Positions 27,983 to 38,630 are shown, counted from the first letter of the stretch. The stretch: 64,000 nucleotides of DNA from an uncultured Muribaculaceae bacterium (GCA_944320595.1 CALUIB010000006.1:1-64000); one strand, 5' to 3'. The notes: generated by a model not told the origin, from the sequence alone. Translations and numbers: made by a program.

Positions 27983-28480
27983 CTACTCGAAACCGACTAA
28001 TACCGCCAACTTTACTTCATCGCCCGACAAATCTTCGTTATAGGCAACTCCCCATATCACACTAATGTCGTCGCCCATCTCCGAGAGGTATTGGCTCACG
28101 CCTTCCAAGTCGGCCATAGTGAAATTTCCGTCACTTGCTATGCCAATCCCAAGCATCAAGCTCGACGGATTCTTGCCGCCATGGGCAGCTATAAGGCGTG
28201 CAGATGCCTCTTTAAGCATCGAATACAGACTCGATGCCTTGCCTGAAACGGCAACACCATCCACCTCATTCATGCCATTTAATGCCATTTGCACATCGTT
28301 GTAATCAATCGACATGAGCTGGTTCCGAGCCATAAGGTTGGTTGTTATTATCTCACTTAGCTCCTCCTTCGAGGCAAGGCCGCCCACACGCCCGTCAAGC
28401 AGTGCGAGTACCATCTCTTTTTGCTCATTCACAACATCTTCGAGTTGCGAAAAAAGCTCATCTGTGTCGTTATTTTCCAC
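27983..28480 (-). CDS. Small protein resembling the T7 loop and C-terminal domain of FtsZ
   Basis: This 165-residue cytoplasmic protein has no signal peptide. Residues 38-64 (Lys-Glu-Glu-Leu-Ser-Glu-Ile-Ile-Thr-Thr, then Leu-Met-Ser-Ile-Asp-Tyr-Asn-Asp-Val) line up with helix H7 and the T7 loop of FtsZ, where E. coli has Leu-Met-Asn-Val-Asp-Phe-Ala-Asp-Val. Asp59 and Asp62 would be the two catalytic T7 aspartates; the asparagine is replaced by Ser57. The rest follows the FtsZ C-terminal domain up to Val-Ile-Trp-Gly-Val-Ala-Tyr-Asn-Glu-Asp-Leu and Glu-Val-Lys-Leu-Ala-Val-Leu-Val-Gly-Phe. No Gly-Gly-Gly-Thr-Gly GTP-binding motif and no FtsZ C-terminal tail are present. It starts 7 bases after the upstream glycosidase gene, so the two are probably co-transcribed. 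The homology is my reading by eye; the function is unknown. Confidence 0.7.
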   Translation of the reverse strand: MENNDTDELFSQLEDVVNEQKEMVLALLDGRVGGLASKEELSEIITTNLMARNQLMSIDYNDVQMALNGMNEVDGVAVSGKASSLYSMLKEASARLIAAHGGKNPSSLMLGIGIASDGNFTMADLEGVSQYLSEMGDDISVIWGVAYNEDLSGDEVKLAVLVGFE

Positions 28481-28487
28481 TTTTATT

Positions 28488-30641
28488 TCACTGTTTATAA
28501 TATTGTTTCATGCATGGGAAGTCTATGGTAGTGTCGGGCTGGCAAAAATCAACACCGTCGAATATGCGGCTGCCAGTTGGTTCAGGTTTAGCCGGCTCGA
28601 CAACCACAAGCTTTGCATCTATGCCTTGCAGGCTCACGTCGAATTTGCCACCGTGATAACGGTAAATCAATTTTCCGCCGCCTAATTTCACCGATGCGTC
28701 AAGGTCGGTGATTTCGGCAGGCAGGCAAGGCTTAACCTCGACGACTCCGTTCATCAAGTCGGGACGGATACCTAAGAAGCACTGGTACCACACACGCAGC
28801 TGCTCCGAGTTGCTCCACGCTTGGAGGAATGTGCCGGAACGACCAGCCCATGCCTTGCCGGGGCGCGGATGCGCATCAGCATTCTCGCTAAGGCTGCCCA
28901 CAGCCCCCTCGCGTAGAGCCTGGCGGTTCATATTACAAAACAGTTTCCAAGCCGTTTCCACCTGCCCATATTCAATCATGCGCTGCATGGCAATGCCATT
29001 GTTCCACAGCCACACGGTACCATTGTGGTAGGCATCATCCTTGTGGTAATGTCCCCAATTCTCGTGCTGTGGGTGAAATTGTGGGTCGTGTTGCTCAAGC
29101 GATGACACACCCCACGGGTAAACCAGTTGTTCCCACACACGGCGAGTAACACGTTGCTTGAACGTGTCGTCACTAATCAAGCCAAAGCAGAAAAGCTGAT
29201 TGGGGCGGTATTGCAAGTCGGGCGAACCGTCAGCATTCAAGTGGTCATATATTAGTATGTCCTCCTTGTCGCAATAATCCTTCTCGAAATTCAGGGCAAG
29301 CGTGTCGGCCACGGCCTGCCATTTGGCTGCATGGGTATCATCGCCCATTAGTGCGGCCATACGGCTGCCTGCCAGCAATTGGCTGTGCCACAAGTATTGT
29401 ATGTCGTTGGCACGGGTTCCACGCGGCGACCCAGCTATACCGTTGCGCTTCACGTCCATCCAAGTATCGGCATCGGCGTGGAGCAAATATCCTTTCTCAT
29501 CGATGCTGTGCGCTATGCACTGGTCGATGCTGCGCACTATGGCCGGGTAAACATCTTCAAGGAAACCTCGATCGCCGGTATATTGCAACAACTCGTATGC
29601 CTCCATCACATAGCGCGGCGTTCCGTCGGTGGTGTTGTAGATTATGCTGTCGGGAGTAGCAAGGTTGGGAATGCGCCCGTAGGTGGGCGACTTAGGGTCA
29701 CAATCCTGTAATTTGGCAAAGTCGGCCAGTATCTCTTCGGCACAATCGAATTGCCCAGTAACAAGAGCCGCACCTGGCATGGCAATGAACATATCTCGCC
29801 CCCAGTAGGAATTGAACCATGGCAACCCGGCATATATGCCACGCCCTTGTTGGTCGGTAATTAGCTGGTCCATAGTCAGCGTTATCCATGCCAATGAACG
29901 GTCAAGCTCAGGCAGGTTGGTATGCAACGGGGTGTTGTCGGCGAGCAGCCTGTTCATGCGCTCCTTTCTCTCGACAAGCAGCCTGTCGCCCTCTTGGCGG
30001 AACTGCGCTATAAGCGAGTCGCAACGGCTTTCAGTACCGAATGCAATCAAAAAGCCTCCAGCTGACGCAGGCGTGGTTAACCACCGTCCATCAAACCGAG
30101 CAGGCTGCGGCACGGCAGGCACTATTTTTATGATATTTGTATCGCTCTCTATGGGCGTGTAGCGCAGCGCATCACCACCTGCCACGGCATTTTTCAACAG
30201 CCTTTCGTCTATCGAAATGGCTATACTGTCGCCCTTAACGTCGGTTACAGCTATGCTAAGTATCTCCTTCTCATCCACCATTTGCAGCCGTTCAAAGGCT
30301 CCTCCCCAACGACGCGACAGGCAGTCGGGGGCTACAGTCACTTCACTCGCCTCTTTCCGAGACAGCGGCTTGCCATCAACAGCAAGCGTATAGTCGGAGA
30401 ATATACGGCGCATGGCTATGTTCCAACCGGCAAACCAATCGTCGAAATTATCTTGATGGGTACGGCCATACCAGTAACCCGACTTCTTGTCGGTATAGGA
30501 ATATTCACGGTTCTCATCGGGCGATACGGCCACGGCAAGTTCGTCAACCGATAGCGCATCGATTTCGCCGCCCTGCCCAGTGGCGCAGCTGCCCATGAAC
30601 AGCAGTGGCGACATTAACAAAGTCAAATGTAAGTGTTTCAT
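28488..30641 (-). CDS. Exported lipoprotein glycoside hydrolase, amylo-alpha-1,6-glucosidase type
   Basis: The 717-residue product has a lipoprotein signal (Leu-Leu-Phe-Met-Gly-Ser-Cys, about residue 19). Its C-terminal half resembles the (alpha/alpha)6 catalytic domain of glycogen debranching enzymes (GH133-like), with Tyr-Trp-Gly-Arg-Asp-Met-Phe-Ile-Ala-Met-Pro-Gly, Asp-Ala-Asp-Thr-Trp-Met-Asp and Arg-Ala-Asn-Asp-Ile-Gln-Tyr-Leu-Trp. A typical cytoplasmic debranching enzyme carries no lipoprotein signal, so this one may act on external alpha-glucan or another glycan. A related MGH1/GH63-like specificity is possible. It is followed after 7 bases by the FtsZ-CTD-like gene. Confidence 0.82.
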   Translation of the reverse strand: MKHLHLTLLMSPLLFMGSCATGQGGEIDALSVDELAVAVSPDENREYSYTDKKSGYWYGRTHQDNFDDWFAGWNIAMRRIFSDYTLAVDGKPLSRKEASEVTVAPDCLSRRWGGAFERLQMVDEKEILSIAVTDVKGDSIAISIDERLLKNAVAGGDALRYTPIESDTNIIKIVPAVPQPARFDGRWLTTPASAGGFLIAFGTESRCDSLIAQFRQEGDRLLVERKERMNRLLADNTPLHTNLPELDRSLAWITLTMDQLITDQQGRGIYAGLPWFNSYWGRDMFIAMPGAALVTGQFDCAEEILADFAKLQDCDPKSPTYGRIPNLATPDSIIYNTTDGTPRYVMEAYELLQYTGDRGFLEDVYPAIVRSIDQCIAHSIDEKGYLLHADADTWMDVKRNGIAGSPRGTRANDIQYLWHSQLLAGSRMAALMGDDTHAAKWQAVADTLALNFEKDYCDKEDILIYDHLNADGSPDLQYRPNQLFCFGLISDDTFKQRVTRRVWEQLVYPWGVSSLEQHDPQFHPQHENWGHYHKDDAYHNGTVWLWNNGIAMQRMIEYGQVETAWKLFCNMNRQALREGAVGSLSENADAHPRPGKAWAGRSGTFLQAWSNSEQLRVWYQCFLGIRPDLMNGVVEVKPCLPAEITDLDASVKLGGGKLIYRYHGGKFDVSLQGIDAKLVVVEPAKPEPTGSRIFDGVDFCQPDTTIDFPCMKQYYKQ

Positions 30642-30764
30642 AGAGTTTATTCGGTATTTAGTTTTATAAGTTTCAAGTCATATACACAGGCTTACGTGCT
30701 GTGCGCCACCGCATTCATATACTTCGATTTGGCACACCAGCCCCTGCCTGCGTAATTGATGCGG

Positions 30765-31439
30765 CTACGCCAGCGATGTGTCGATTAGCTGCTTGCCTTC
30801 GCATCGGAATACCCGTCCCGGAAATCCCTCTATCAAGCGCAGGTTGTGCGTAGCCATGATAACGGCCGTACCGCCTTCGGCTATCTCGTAAAGCAGCGAC
30901 ACGATTTGCCGGCTTGTTTCAGGGTCGAGATTCCCGGTAGGTTCGTCGGCGAGCACTAATTGCGGGCGGTTGAGCAATGCCCGTGCTATTACTATTCGCT
31001 GCTGTTCCCCACCCGATAGCTCGTGCGGCATCTTATAGGATTTGTTCCTCATGCCCACGCTGCCCAGCACCTCGTCTATCCTGTCGTTCATCTCTCCACG
31101 GCCTTTCCACCCAGTTGCTTGCAACACGAACTTCAAGTTGTCATACACCGAACGGTCGGTAAGTAGTTGGAAGTCTTGGAACACTATCCCCATTTTGCGC
31201 CTCAACATAGGCACGTCGCGACGCTTAATGCGAGTCAGGTCGTAGTCGAGCACAGTAGCATCACCCTCTGGTATGGGAATTTCGGCATACATCGACTTCA
31301 GCAGGCTGCTTTTGCCGCTGCCTACGCGACCTACCAAATAAGCGAACTCGCCTTTCTCGATGCTGAAGGTCACATTTTTCAACACCACGAGTTCTTTTCG
31401 CAATATCTCGACGCGATTATAATCAACAATTTTTGTCAT
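30765..31439 (-). CDS. ftsE: Cell-division ABC ATPase FtsE
   Basis: FtsE is the ATPase that, with FtsX, controls septal peptidoglycan hydrolases. The 224-residue protein has Walker A Gly-Arg-Val-Gly-Ser-Gly-Lys-Ser at 37-44, the signature Leu-Ser-Gly-Gly-Glu-Gln-Gln-Arg, Walker B Leu-Val-Leu-Ala-Asp-Glu-Pro-Thr-Gly-Asn-Leu-Asp, and a switch His in Ala-Thr-His-Asn-Leu. The ATG at 31439 is preferred to one at 31484 because the sequence before it is not FtsE-like. It overlaps the end of hisIE by 17 bases. No ftsX is adjacent. A LolD-type lipoprotein exporter ATPase is the main alternative. Confidence 0.85.
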   Translation of the reverse strand: MTKIVDYNRVEILRKELVVLKNVTFSIEKGEFAYLVGRVGSGKSSLLKSMYAEIPIPEGDATVLDYDLTRIKRRDVPMLRRKMGIVFQDFQLLTDRSVYDNLKFVLQATGWKGRGEMNDRIDEVLGSVGMRNKSYKMPHELSGGEQQRIVIARALLNRPQLVLADEPTGNLDPETSRQIVSLLYEIAEGGTAVIMATHNLRLIEGFPGRVFRCEGKQLIDTSLA

Positions 31440-32046
31440 AGTCGGCTTTCTTTTTGTTATGCCTGTTATACAATGCCTCGGCAAGATCCTCTATGCGGCG
31501 GCCTTTGGCCGTGAGCAGAACTATGAGATGATATAGCAGGTCGGCACCCTCATACACGAGCCTTCCGTCCGAGCCGTTAGTCGCCTCGATTACAGTTTCC
31601 ACAGCCTCCTCGCCCACCTTCTGTGCCATGCTGTTTATACCAGCCTGGAACAATGTGGTGGTGTACGACCCTTCGGGCATCTCTTGGTGCCGCTTTATGA
31701 TAAAGTCCTGCAAAATGCTCAGGAACTCTATGCCCGGCTCGTTGTCGCCGCCAAAGCACGTGGCTGTGCCGCGGTGGCACACCGGCCCTTCGGGTTCAAC
31801 TTTTATCAACAACGTATCATTGTCACAGTCGGTTTCTATCGAAACCACGTGCAGAAAGTTGCCGCTTGTTTCGCCCTTGGTCCACAAACGCTGCTTCGTG
31901 CGGCTGAAAAAGGTCACTTTGCCCGTTTCCACCGTCGTGCGGTAAGCATCCTCGTTCATGAAACCAAGCATCAGCACATTTTTGGTGCGGGCATCCTGTA
32001 TGATTGCCGGGACAAGCCCATTCATTTTATCGAAATCCAGTGCCAT
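31423..32046 (-). CDS. hisIE: Bifunctional phosphoribosyl-AMP cyclohydrolase / phosphoribosyl-ATP pyrophosphatase
   Basis: HisIE carries out steps two and three of histidine synthesis. The cyclohydrolase part has Gly-Phe-Met-Asn-Glu-Asp-Ala, Trp-Thr-Lys-Gly-Glu-Thr-Ser-Gly-Asn, Asp-Cys-Asp-Asn-Asp and Cys-His-Arg-Gly-Thr-Ala-Thr-Cys-Phe. The pyrophosphatase part begins near residue 115 and has Lys-Val-Gly-Glu-Glu-Ala-Val-Glu-Thr and Ala-Asp-Leu-Leu-Tyr-His. The start at 32046 (207 residues) is supported by the promoter at 32071-32100; an upstream ATG at 32100 would lie in the promoter. No other his gene is in the window. Confidence 0.95.
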   Translation of the reverse strand: MALDFDKMNGLVPAIIQDARTKNVLMLGFMNEDAYRTTVETGKVTFFSRTKQRLWTKGETSGNFLHVVSIETDCDNDTLLIKVEPEGPVCHRGTATCFGGDNEPGIEFLSILQDFIIKRHQEMPEGSYTTTLFQAGINSMAQKVGEEAVETVIEATNGSDGRLVYEGADLLYHLIVLLTAKGRRIEDLAEALYNRHNKKKADYDKNC

Positions 32047-32070
32047 TCTACTTTCATTTTTATGATATTG

Positions 32071-32100
32071 CAAAGTTATATTTTTCCGCCGAAATGGCAA
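32071..32100 (-). promoter_or_regulatory. Promoter of hisIE-ftsE
   Basis: Read on the minus strand: TTG (32098-32100), a 19-base spacer, and TAACTTTG (32071-32078). This close consensus match fixes the start of hisIE at 32046. Confidence 0.78.
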
Positions 32101-32182
32101 GCCACGTAACTATCTTATAAAACATTGCTTCATTAAAATATTCGGAACAAGTGATAATATAAGCTGTTACGGAGAATTTAAT

Positions 32183-32190
32183 TAACTTTG
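32183..32190 (+). promoter_or_regulatory. -7 box before the FKBP isomerase gene
   Basis: TAACTTTG matches TAnnTTTG 30 bases before the ATG at 32220. The -33 element is poor. Confidence 0.5.
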
Positions 32191-32219
32191 CAATTAACGA
32201 AACGAATAGCAGAACTGTA

Positions 32220-32618
32220 ATGAACAAGAAAGAATATGCGAGAGCCAACAAGGAATGGTTGGCACAAAAAGCTACCGATGAGGGCGTGTTGCCGTTGGTA
32301 AAAGGTGTTTACTACAAGGTGCTTGCATCGGGCGATGCCACAGGCAAAAGCCCGATGACAAGAAGCGTGATCATGGTACACTATACCGGCTGGACTATCG
32401 ACGGCAAGCAATTCGACAGCAGCCGTGGCAGTGTGCCATTGGCAATAAGGCTCAACGAGCTTATCGAGGGGTGGATTGTTGCTCTAGCACAGATGCGAGT
32501 AGGAGACCGCTGGGAGGTATATATTCCTGCCGAGATGGGGTATGGAAATTTCTCTCAGCCTGGCATACCGGGAGGTTCAACGCTCATATTCGATATTGAA
32601 CTGATTGGAATTGCATGA
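32220..32618 (+). CDS. FKBP-type peptidyl-prolyl cis-trans isomerase
   Basis: This 132-residue cytoplasmic protein has one FKBP domain (about 45-132) with Val-His-Tyr-Thr-Gly-Trp, Phe-Asp-Ser-Ser, a hydrophobic active-site Trp in Ile-Glu-Gly-Trp, Tyr-Ile-Pro-Ala-Glu-Met-Gly-Tyr-Gly and a final Leu-Ile-Phe-Asp-Ile-Glu-Leu. No signal peptide is visible. It is followed after 19 bases by the glutaredoxin-like gene, so both are likely in one transcript. Confidence 0.93.
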   Translation: MNKKEYARANKEWLAQKATDEGVLPLVKGVYYKVLASGDATGKSPMTRSVIMVHYTGWTIDGKQFDSSRGSVPLAIRLNELIEGWIVALAQMRVGDRWEVYIPAEMGYGNFSQPGIPGGSTLIFDIELIGIA

Positions 32619-32637
32619 TAATAAAAGGAATATTGCC

Positions 32638-32931
32638 ATGATAAAGATTTATGGAATGGAGACTTGCCCTGATTGTACTTACGTCGAAAAACAGGTGAAA
32701 GGTGACGGTCGGTATGAGGTAATTGACATTGGCCGCAATGTTAAGGACTTAAAAGAGTTCTTGCGATTGCGCGACAGCAGCAAGGCTTTCGACGAGGCAA
32801 AGAGGCAGGGAGCCATAGGCATACCTTGCTTTGTGCTTGAAGATGGCACTGTGACGTTTTCTCCCGAAGATGCCGGGCTACAGCCACGACCGGCGGTAAC
32901 ATCTTGCAGAATCGACGGCACTGGTTGCTGA
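32638..32931 (+). CDS. Glutaredoxin-related protein with a CPDC site
   Basis: This 97-residue protein has an N-terminal thioredoxin-fold strand followed by Cys10-Pro-Asp-Cys13, the redox site. The cis-proline region is Gly-Ile-Pro-Cys-Phe-Val-Leu. The sequence between resembles the small glutaredoxin-related proteins common in anaerobic Bacteroidales and Firmicutes. The start at 32638 puts the first beta strand at the N-terminus; an in-frame ATG at 32605 would overlap the preceding gene. The C-terminus is rich in Cys and ends with Cys. Confidence 0.85.
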   Translation: MIKIYGMETCPDCTYVEKQVKGDGRYEVIDIGRNVKDLKEFLRLRDSSKAFDEAKRQGAIGIPCFVLEDGTVTFSPEDAGLQPRPAVTSCRIDGTGC

Positions 32932-33047
32932 ATATGGCAAAATGACGGCATCGCCGCCAAAGCAATTTGGCATGCGCTTGGAACAGTGTTATTAAACATA
33001 TTTTCAATATTTATGCGATATTATTTTTACTATTTAATCTTTTGATA

Positions 33048-33055
33048 TATATTTG
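33048..33055 (+). promoter_or_regulatory. -7 box of the ppdK promoter
   Basis: TATATTTG matches TAnnTTTG, with a T-rich stretch about 20 bases upstream serving as a weak -33. The leader would be about 85 bases. No gene is seen in 32932-33145. Confidence 0.5.
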
Positions 33056-33145
33056 CAATAGCCAATTCTTATTGGCAGTGGCTACATGATAATGGTCTAA
33101 ACAACTTTAAATACATTAACTAAACAAATTCAATTTTAATTCCGG

Positions 33146-35860
<2,715 letters not shown>

Positions 35861-35893
35861 TGTCCTGTTAGCTTTTAGGATAGAGATTTTTAG

Positions 35894-35928
35894 GGCGGTA
35901 GGCTTTTGCTTTGCAAAGGTTTACCGCC
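35894..35928 (+). terminator. Possible terminator between ppdK and nadC
   Basis: Bases 35894-35900 pair with 35922-35928 around a partly self-complementary loop, followed by TTTG. The U-run is short, so read-through into nadC is possible. Confidence 0.45.
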
Positions 35929-35958
35929 TTTGTAGGAAAATAGAATTTGCATAAATTT

Positions 35959-36807
35959 ATGAAGACAAGAGAAGAACTTATCGATGAATTGCTCGACTTG
36001 GCATTTGCCGAGGACATAGGCGACGGCGACCATACCACGCTGTGCTGCATCCCAGCCGACGAAATGGGCAAATCGCATCTTGTGGTAAAGGAAGAGGGCA
36101 TATTGGCCGGCGTGGAGATTGCGCAAATGGTATTCAGCCGTTTCGACAAAGACTTGAAGATGACCGTTTTCATCGGTGACGGCGCACACGTGAAACCTGG
36201 CGACATAGCATTTGAAGTCGAGGGAAGGGTACAATCGCTGCTGCAGACCGAGCGGCTCATGCTCAATATCATGCAGCGCATGAGCGGCATTGCTACGGTC
36301 ACGCACAAATACATGGAGGAACTGAAGGGACTGAAAACCAAAGTACTCGACACCCGCAAGACGACTCCCGGAATGAGACTGCTTGAAAAGGAGGCCGTGA
36401 AGATAGGCGGCGGAATGAACCACCGCATAGGCCTATTCGACATGATTCTGCTCAAGGACAACCATGTGGACTTTGCAGGCGGCATAGCCAATGCAATCAA
36501 CAAGTGCCACGACTACTTGAAACGCACTGGCAAGGACTTGAAAATCGAAATAGAGGTACGCAACCTCGACGAATTGCAGCAAGTGCTCGACCTTGGCGGC
36601 GTTGACCGCATAATGTTCGACAATTTCACGCCCGAATTGACCAAGAAGGCTGTGGAAATGGTTGGCGGACGGTATGAAACCGAGTCGTCGGGCGGCATCA
36701 CTTTTGCCAATTTACGCCAATATGGCGAATGTGGCGTGGATTATATATCGGTAGGCGCATTGACGCACTCGGTTAAAGGACTTGACATGAGTTTCAAGGC
36801 TTGCTGA
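35959..36807 (+). CDS. nadC: Quinolinate phosphoribosyltransferase
   Basis: NadC makes nicotinate mononucleotide from quinolinate and PRPP in de novo NAD synthesis. The 282-residue protein has the N-terminal Glu-Asp-Ile-Gly-Asp-Gly-Asp-His-Thr-Thr, Asp-Thr-Arg-Lys-Thr-Thr-Pro-Gly, His-Arg-Ile-Gly-Leu-Phe-Asp, Lys-Asp-Asn-His and the C-terminal Ser-Ser-Gly-Gly-Ile. I use the ATG at 35959; a TTG at 35949 is out of frame and a TTG at 35947 adds four residues. It overlaps the convergent phosphatase gene by 14 bases. Confidence 0.97.
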   Translation: MKTREELIDELLDLAFAEDIGDGDHTTLCCIPADEMGKSHLVVKEEGILAGVEIAQMVFSRFDKDLKMTVFIGDGAHVKPGDIAFEVEGRVQSLLQTERLMLNIMQRMSGIATVTHKYMEELKGLKTKVLDTRKTTPGMRLLEKEAVKIGGGMNHRIGLFDMILLKDNHVDFAGGIANAINKCHDYLKRTGKDLKIEIEVRNLDELQQVLDLGGVDRIMFDNFTPELTKKAVEMVGGRYETESSGGITFANLRQYGECGVDYISVGALTHSVKGLDMSFKAC

Positions 36808-37456
36808 CAAGCCTCTCCCCTATCGCATCAATCAATGTGGAAACATGGAACCCGGCAAACGATGGAATAATCATGTCGGGTTCCATCGTTTTAAGAGTAT
36901 CGGCAGGCAAGGTAGTTGACAGGGCCACAAGGTAGGCTCCAGCAGCCTTGCCGGCTTTTATGCCATTGATGGAATCTTCGAACACCACGCAACGCTCGGG
37001 CTGCAGCCCTATCAGCGAAGCCCCCTTTTGGTAACATTCGGGAGCAGGTTTTGGACTGGAAACCATTTCGCCGTCAATCACAGCAGCAAAATAAGGCCAC
37101 AACTCGGGGTGCAGGCGTTGCAAGCGTTCCATCTTTGCGCGTGTGCTGCTGGTGACTATGGCGCATGGCACACCGGCTGCCTGTAATTGTTGCAAGAAGT
37201 CGATAACACCGGGGAATATGTTCAGTGGCATAGTGTCTTCAAATCTTTCGAGGCGAGTCAGAATATCTTGCCTCACCGATTCGGAATTGTAATATTTGCT
37301 TAAAATCACTGGCAATGTAGAACCCTTTATTTTCATCGAGTAACCCGGTATTCCCGTCGGGTAAATCGCCTCGATGCCGTCCCAAAAAATTGAATATTGC
37401 GTTTCGCTGTCGATGATAACACCGTCAACGTCGAACAGGCAACCCCAGTTTCCCAT
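36794..37456 (-). CDS. HAD-superfamily phosphatase, beta-phosphoglucomutase-like
   Basis: This 220-residue enzyme has HAD motif I Asp9-Val-Asp11-Gly-Val, motif II Val-Thr-Ser-Ser-Thr, a Lys before Pro-Ala-Pro-Glu, and motif IV Val-Val-Phe-Glu-Asp-Ser-Ile-Asn-Gly-Ile. A helical cap lies between motifs I and II. It resembles hexitol or sugar-phosphate phosphatases and beta-phosphoglucomutases; the substrate is not predictable. It follows the DUF1460 gene by 19 bases on the same strand. An alternative ATG at 37465 adds three residues. Confidence 0.88.
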   Translation of the reverse strand: MGNWGCLFDVDGVIIDSETQYSIFWDGIEAIYPTGIPGYSMKIKGSTLPVILSKYYNSESVRQDILTRLERFEDTMPLNIFPGVIDFLQQLQAAGVPCAIVTSSTRAKMERLQRLHPELWPYFAAVIDGEMVSSPKPAPECYQKGASLIGLQPERCVVFEDSINGIKAGKAAGAYLVALSTTLPADTLKTMEPDMIIPSFAGFHVSTLIDAIGERLVSKP

Positions 37457-37475
37457 ATATAACATAATATTTGTG

Positions 37476-38348
37476 TTATTCCTTAATCCTTATCACGCGT
37501 ATTCCCGTGCAATTGCGGTTGCGCCGCAGCGATTCTTTCAAGTCATCTTTTTCCAGCACAACTTCCTTTTTCGCCGAAGACGCATATAGCAAGTGAAACA
37601 CACCTTTTTCATCAGCCACTATTATCGCCATGTGCGAAACGTCGAGCCCGTCGGTTTTAGTAACCAATGCTACTATATCGCCAGTTCTCAACTTATCGGT
37701 CACCTTGTCGGAACCGACAGAATTCTTGTTGATATACGGAAAACGGTGCGAACGGTAGGCTATCTCGAATGATTTCAGCCTGGCGTATGCGGCACTGTCG
37801 GCGAGAGCCGGGTACAGGTCGCGATGCGAGGTCATATAATCAAGCGTCTTGGTTTCATAGCGGGTGCCTGGTATCGAGGAAGTAATCTCCGTCAAAATGC
37901 CACGGTGCGAATTGTCTATAATCCAGTCGCTCACATAGTGCAGCCGTCCGGCATACCCGTCGATTTGGCCGCCACGGTACCTTATGTCTTCGAGGTTGTT
38001 TGCATAGTCCCTCCATGAATACCGGCCATTGAGAGTGGTGCGTGTGAGCGCATACAGCGTTTCCACAAAAGTGGTGCAATCGAGCTGTTCTATGTTTATT
38101 GTGAGCTGTTCCTCGCCGTCACATTCAAGCGTGTGCGCCACGTAGGGAGTGCCTATCAGCTCCTTTCCATAAAACTCCATCAAGTCGCCAGGGCTGGAAA
38201 TATTGCTGTCATAGCCCTTTTTCAGCAGTTGGTTGATTATGGTGGTGTCGTTCCCGCAATGGAAACGCATCCATTGCTGTGATGCGGCATTTGCCGATGC
38301 GAATGTGGATAACAGTAAAAGTGCGGTAGCAAGGAATATTTTTTTCAT
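37476..38348 (-). CDS. DUF1460 exported amidase-like protein
   Basis: This 290-residue protein has a signal peptide (about 1-22, ending Ala-Asn-Ala-Ala). It also has the DUF1460 features Thr-Pro-Tyr-Val-Ala-His-Thr-Leu-Glu, Leu-Asp-Cys-Thr-Thr-Phe-Val-Glu-Thr, which carries the likely catalytic Cys, and a later His in Val-Ser-His-Met-Ala. The family has an NlpC/P60-like fold, and a relative has N-acetylmuramoyl-L-alanine amidase activity. It probably trims wall muropeptides in the periplasm. It is likely co-transcribed with the phosphatase gene downstream. Confidence 0.9.
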   Translation of the reverse strand: MKKIFLATALLLLSTFASANAASQQWMRFHCGNDTTIINQLLKKGYDSNISSPGDLMEFYGKELIGTPYVAHTLECDGEEQLTINIEQLDCTTFVETLYALTRTTLNGRYSWRDYANNLEDIRYRGGQIDGYAGRLHYVSDWIIDNSHRGILTEITSSIPGTRYETKTLDYMTSHRDLYPALADSAAYARLKSFEIAYRSHRFPYINKNSVGSDKVTDKLRTGDIVALVTKTDGLDVSHMAIIVADEKGVFHLLYASSAKKEVVLEKDDLKESLRRNRNCTGIRVIRIKE

Positions 38349-38433
38349 GTTTGGTTTTAAAGAGCTTAGTAATCGCCTACGAAGTTACTAAAAATAAATC
38401 AGAAAACGCTAATTTATGGCTACCATTTACGCC

Positions 38434-38462
38434 TTAATCATGGAAACGAGTTCCATGATTAA
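38434..38462. repeat. Perfect 12-base inverted repeat
   Basis: Bases 38434-38445 pair exactly with 38451-38462 around a five-base spacer. It lies between the DUF1460 start and the tRNA-Val terminator. The flanks lack a U-run on either strand, so it may be an operator or leader hairpin. The rest of 38349-38587 shows no gene. Confidence 0.55.
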
Positions 38463-38587
38463 AAATTAGGCTGCTTTAATGTTCAACTATAACATATCTC
38501 CTTTTGGATATGGCACTATGGACAGAACTAATCACTCCCCCATTGTGACTCATACTTATAGCAGGTGGCTAAACAGCTATTCCGCAC

Positions 38588-38623
38588 AAAAAAAGAGGAA
38601 CTTTGTTAAAAAAGTTCCTCTTT
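38588..38623 (-). terminator. Terminator of tRNA-Val
   Basis: Thirteen perfect base pairs (38592-38604 with 38611-38623) with a 6-base loop are followed on the minus strand by a run of Ts, just after the tRNA. Confidence 0.93.
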
Positions 38624-38630
38624 CTTCGTG

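Noticed and set aside
28488-31439. An ftsE-ftsX pair
   Set aside because: No FtsX-like membrane gene is adjacent to ftsE; the next gene downstream is the lipoprotein glycosidase.
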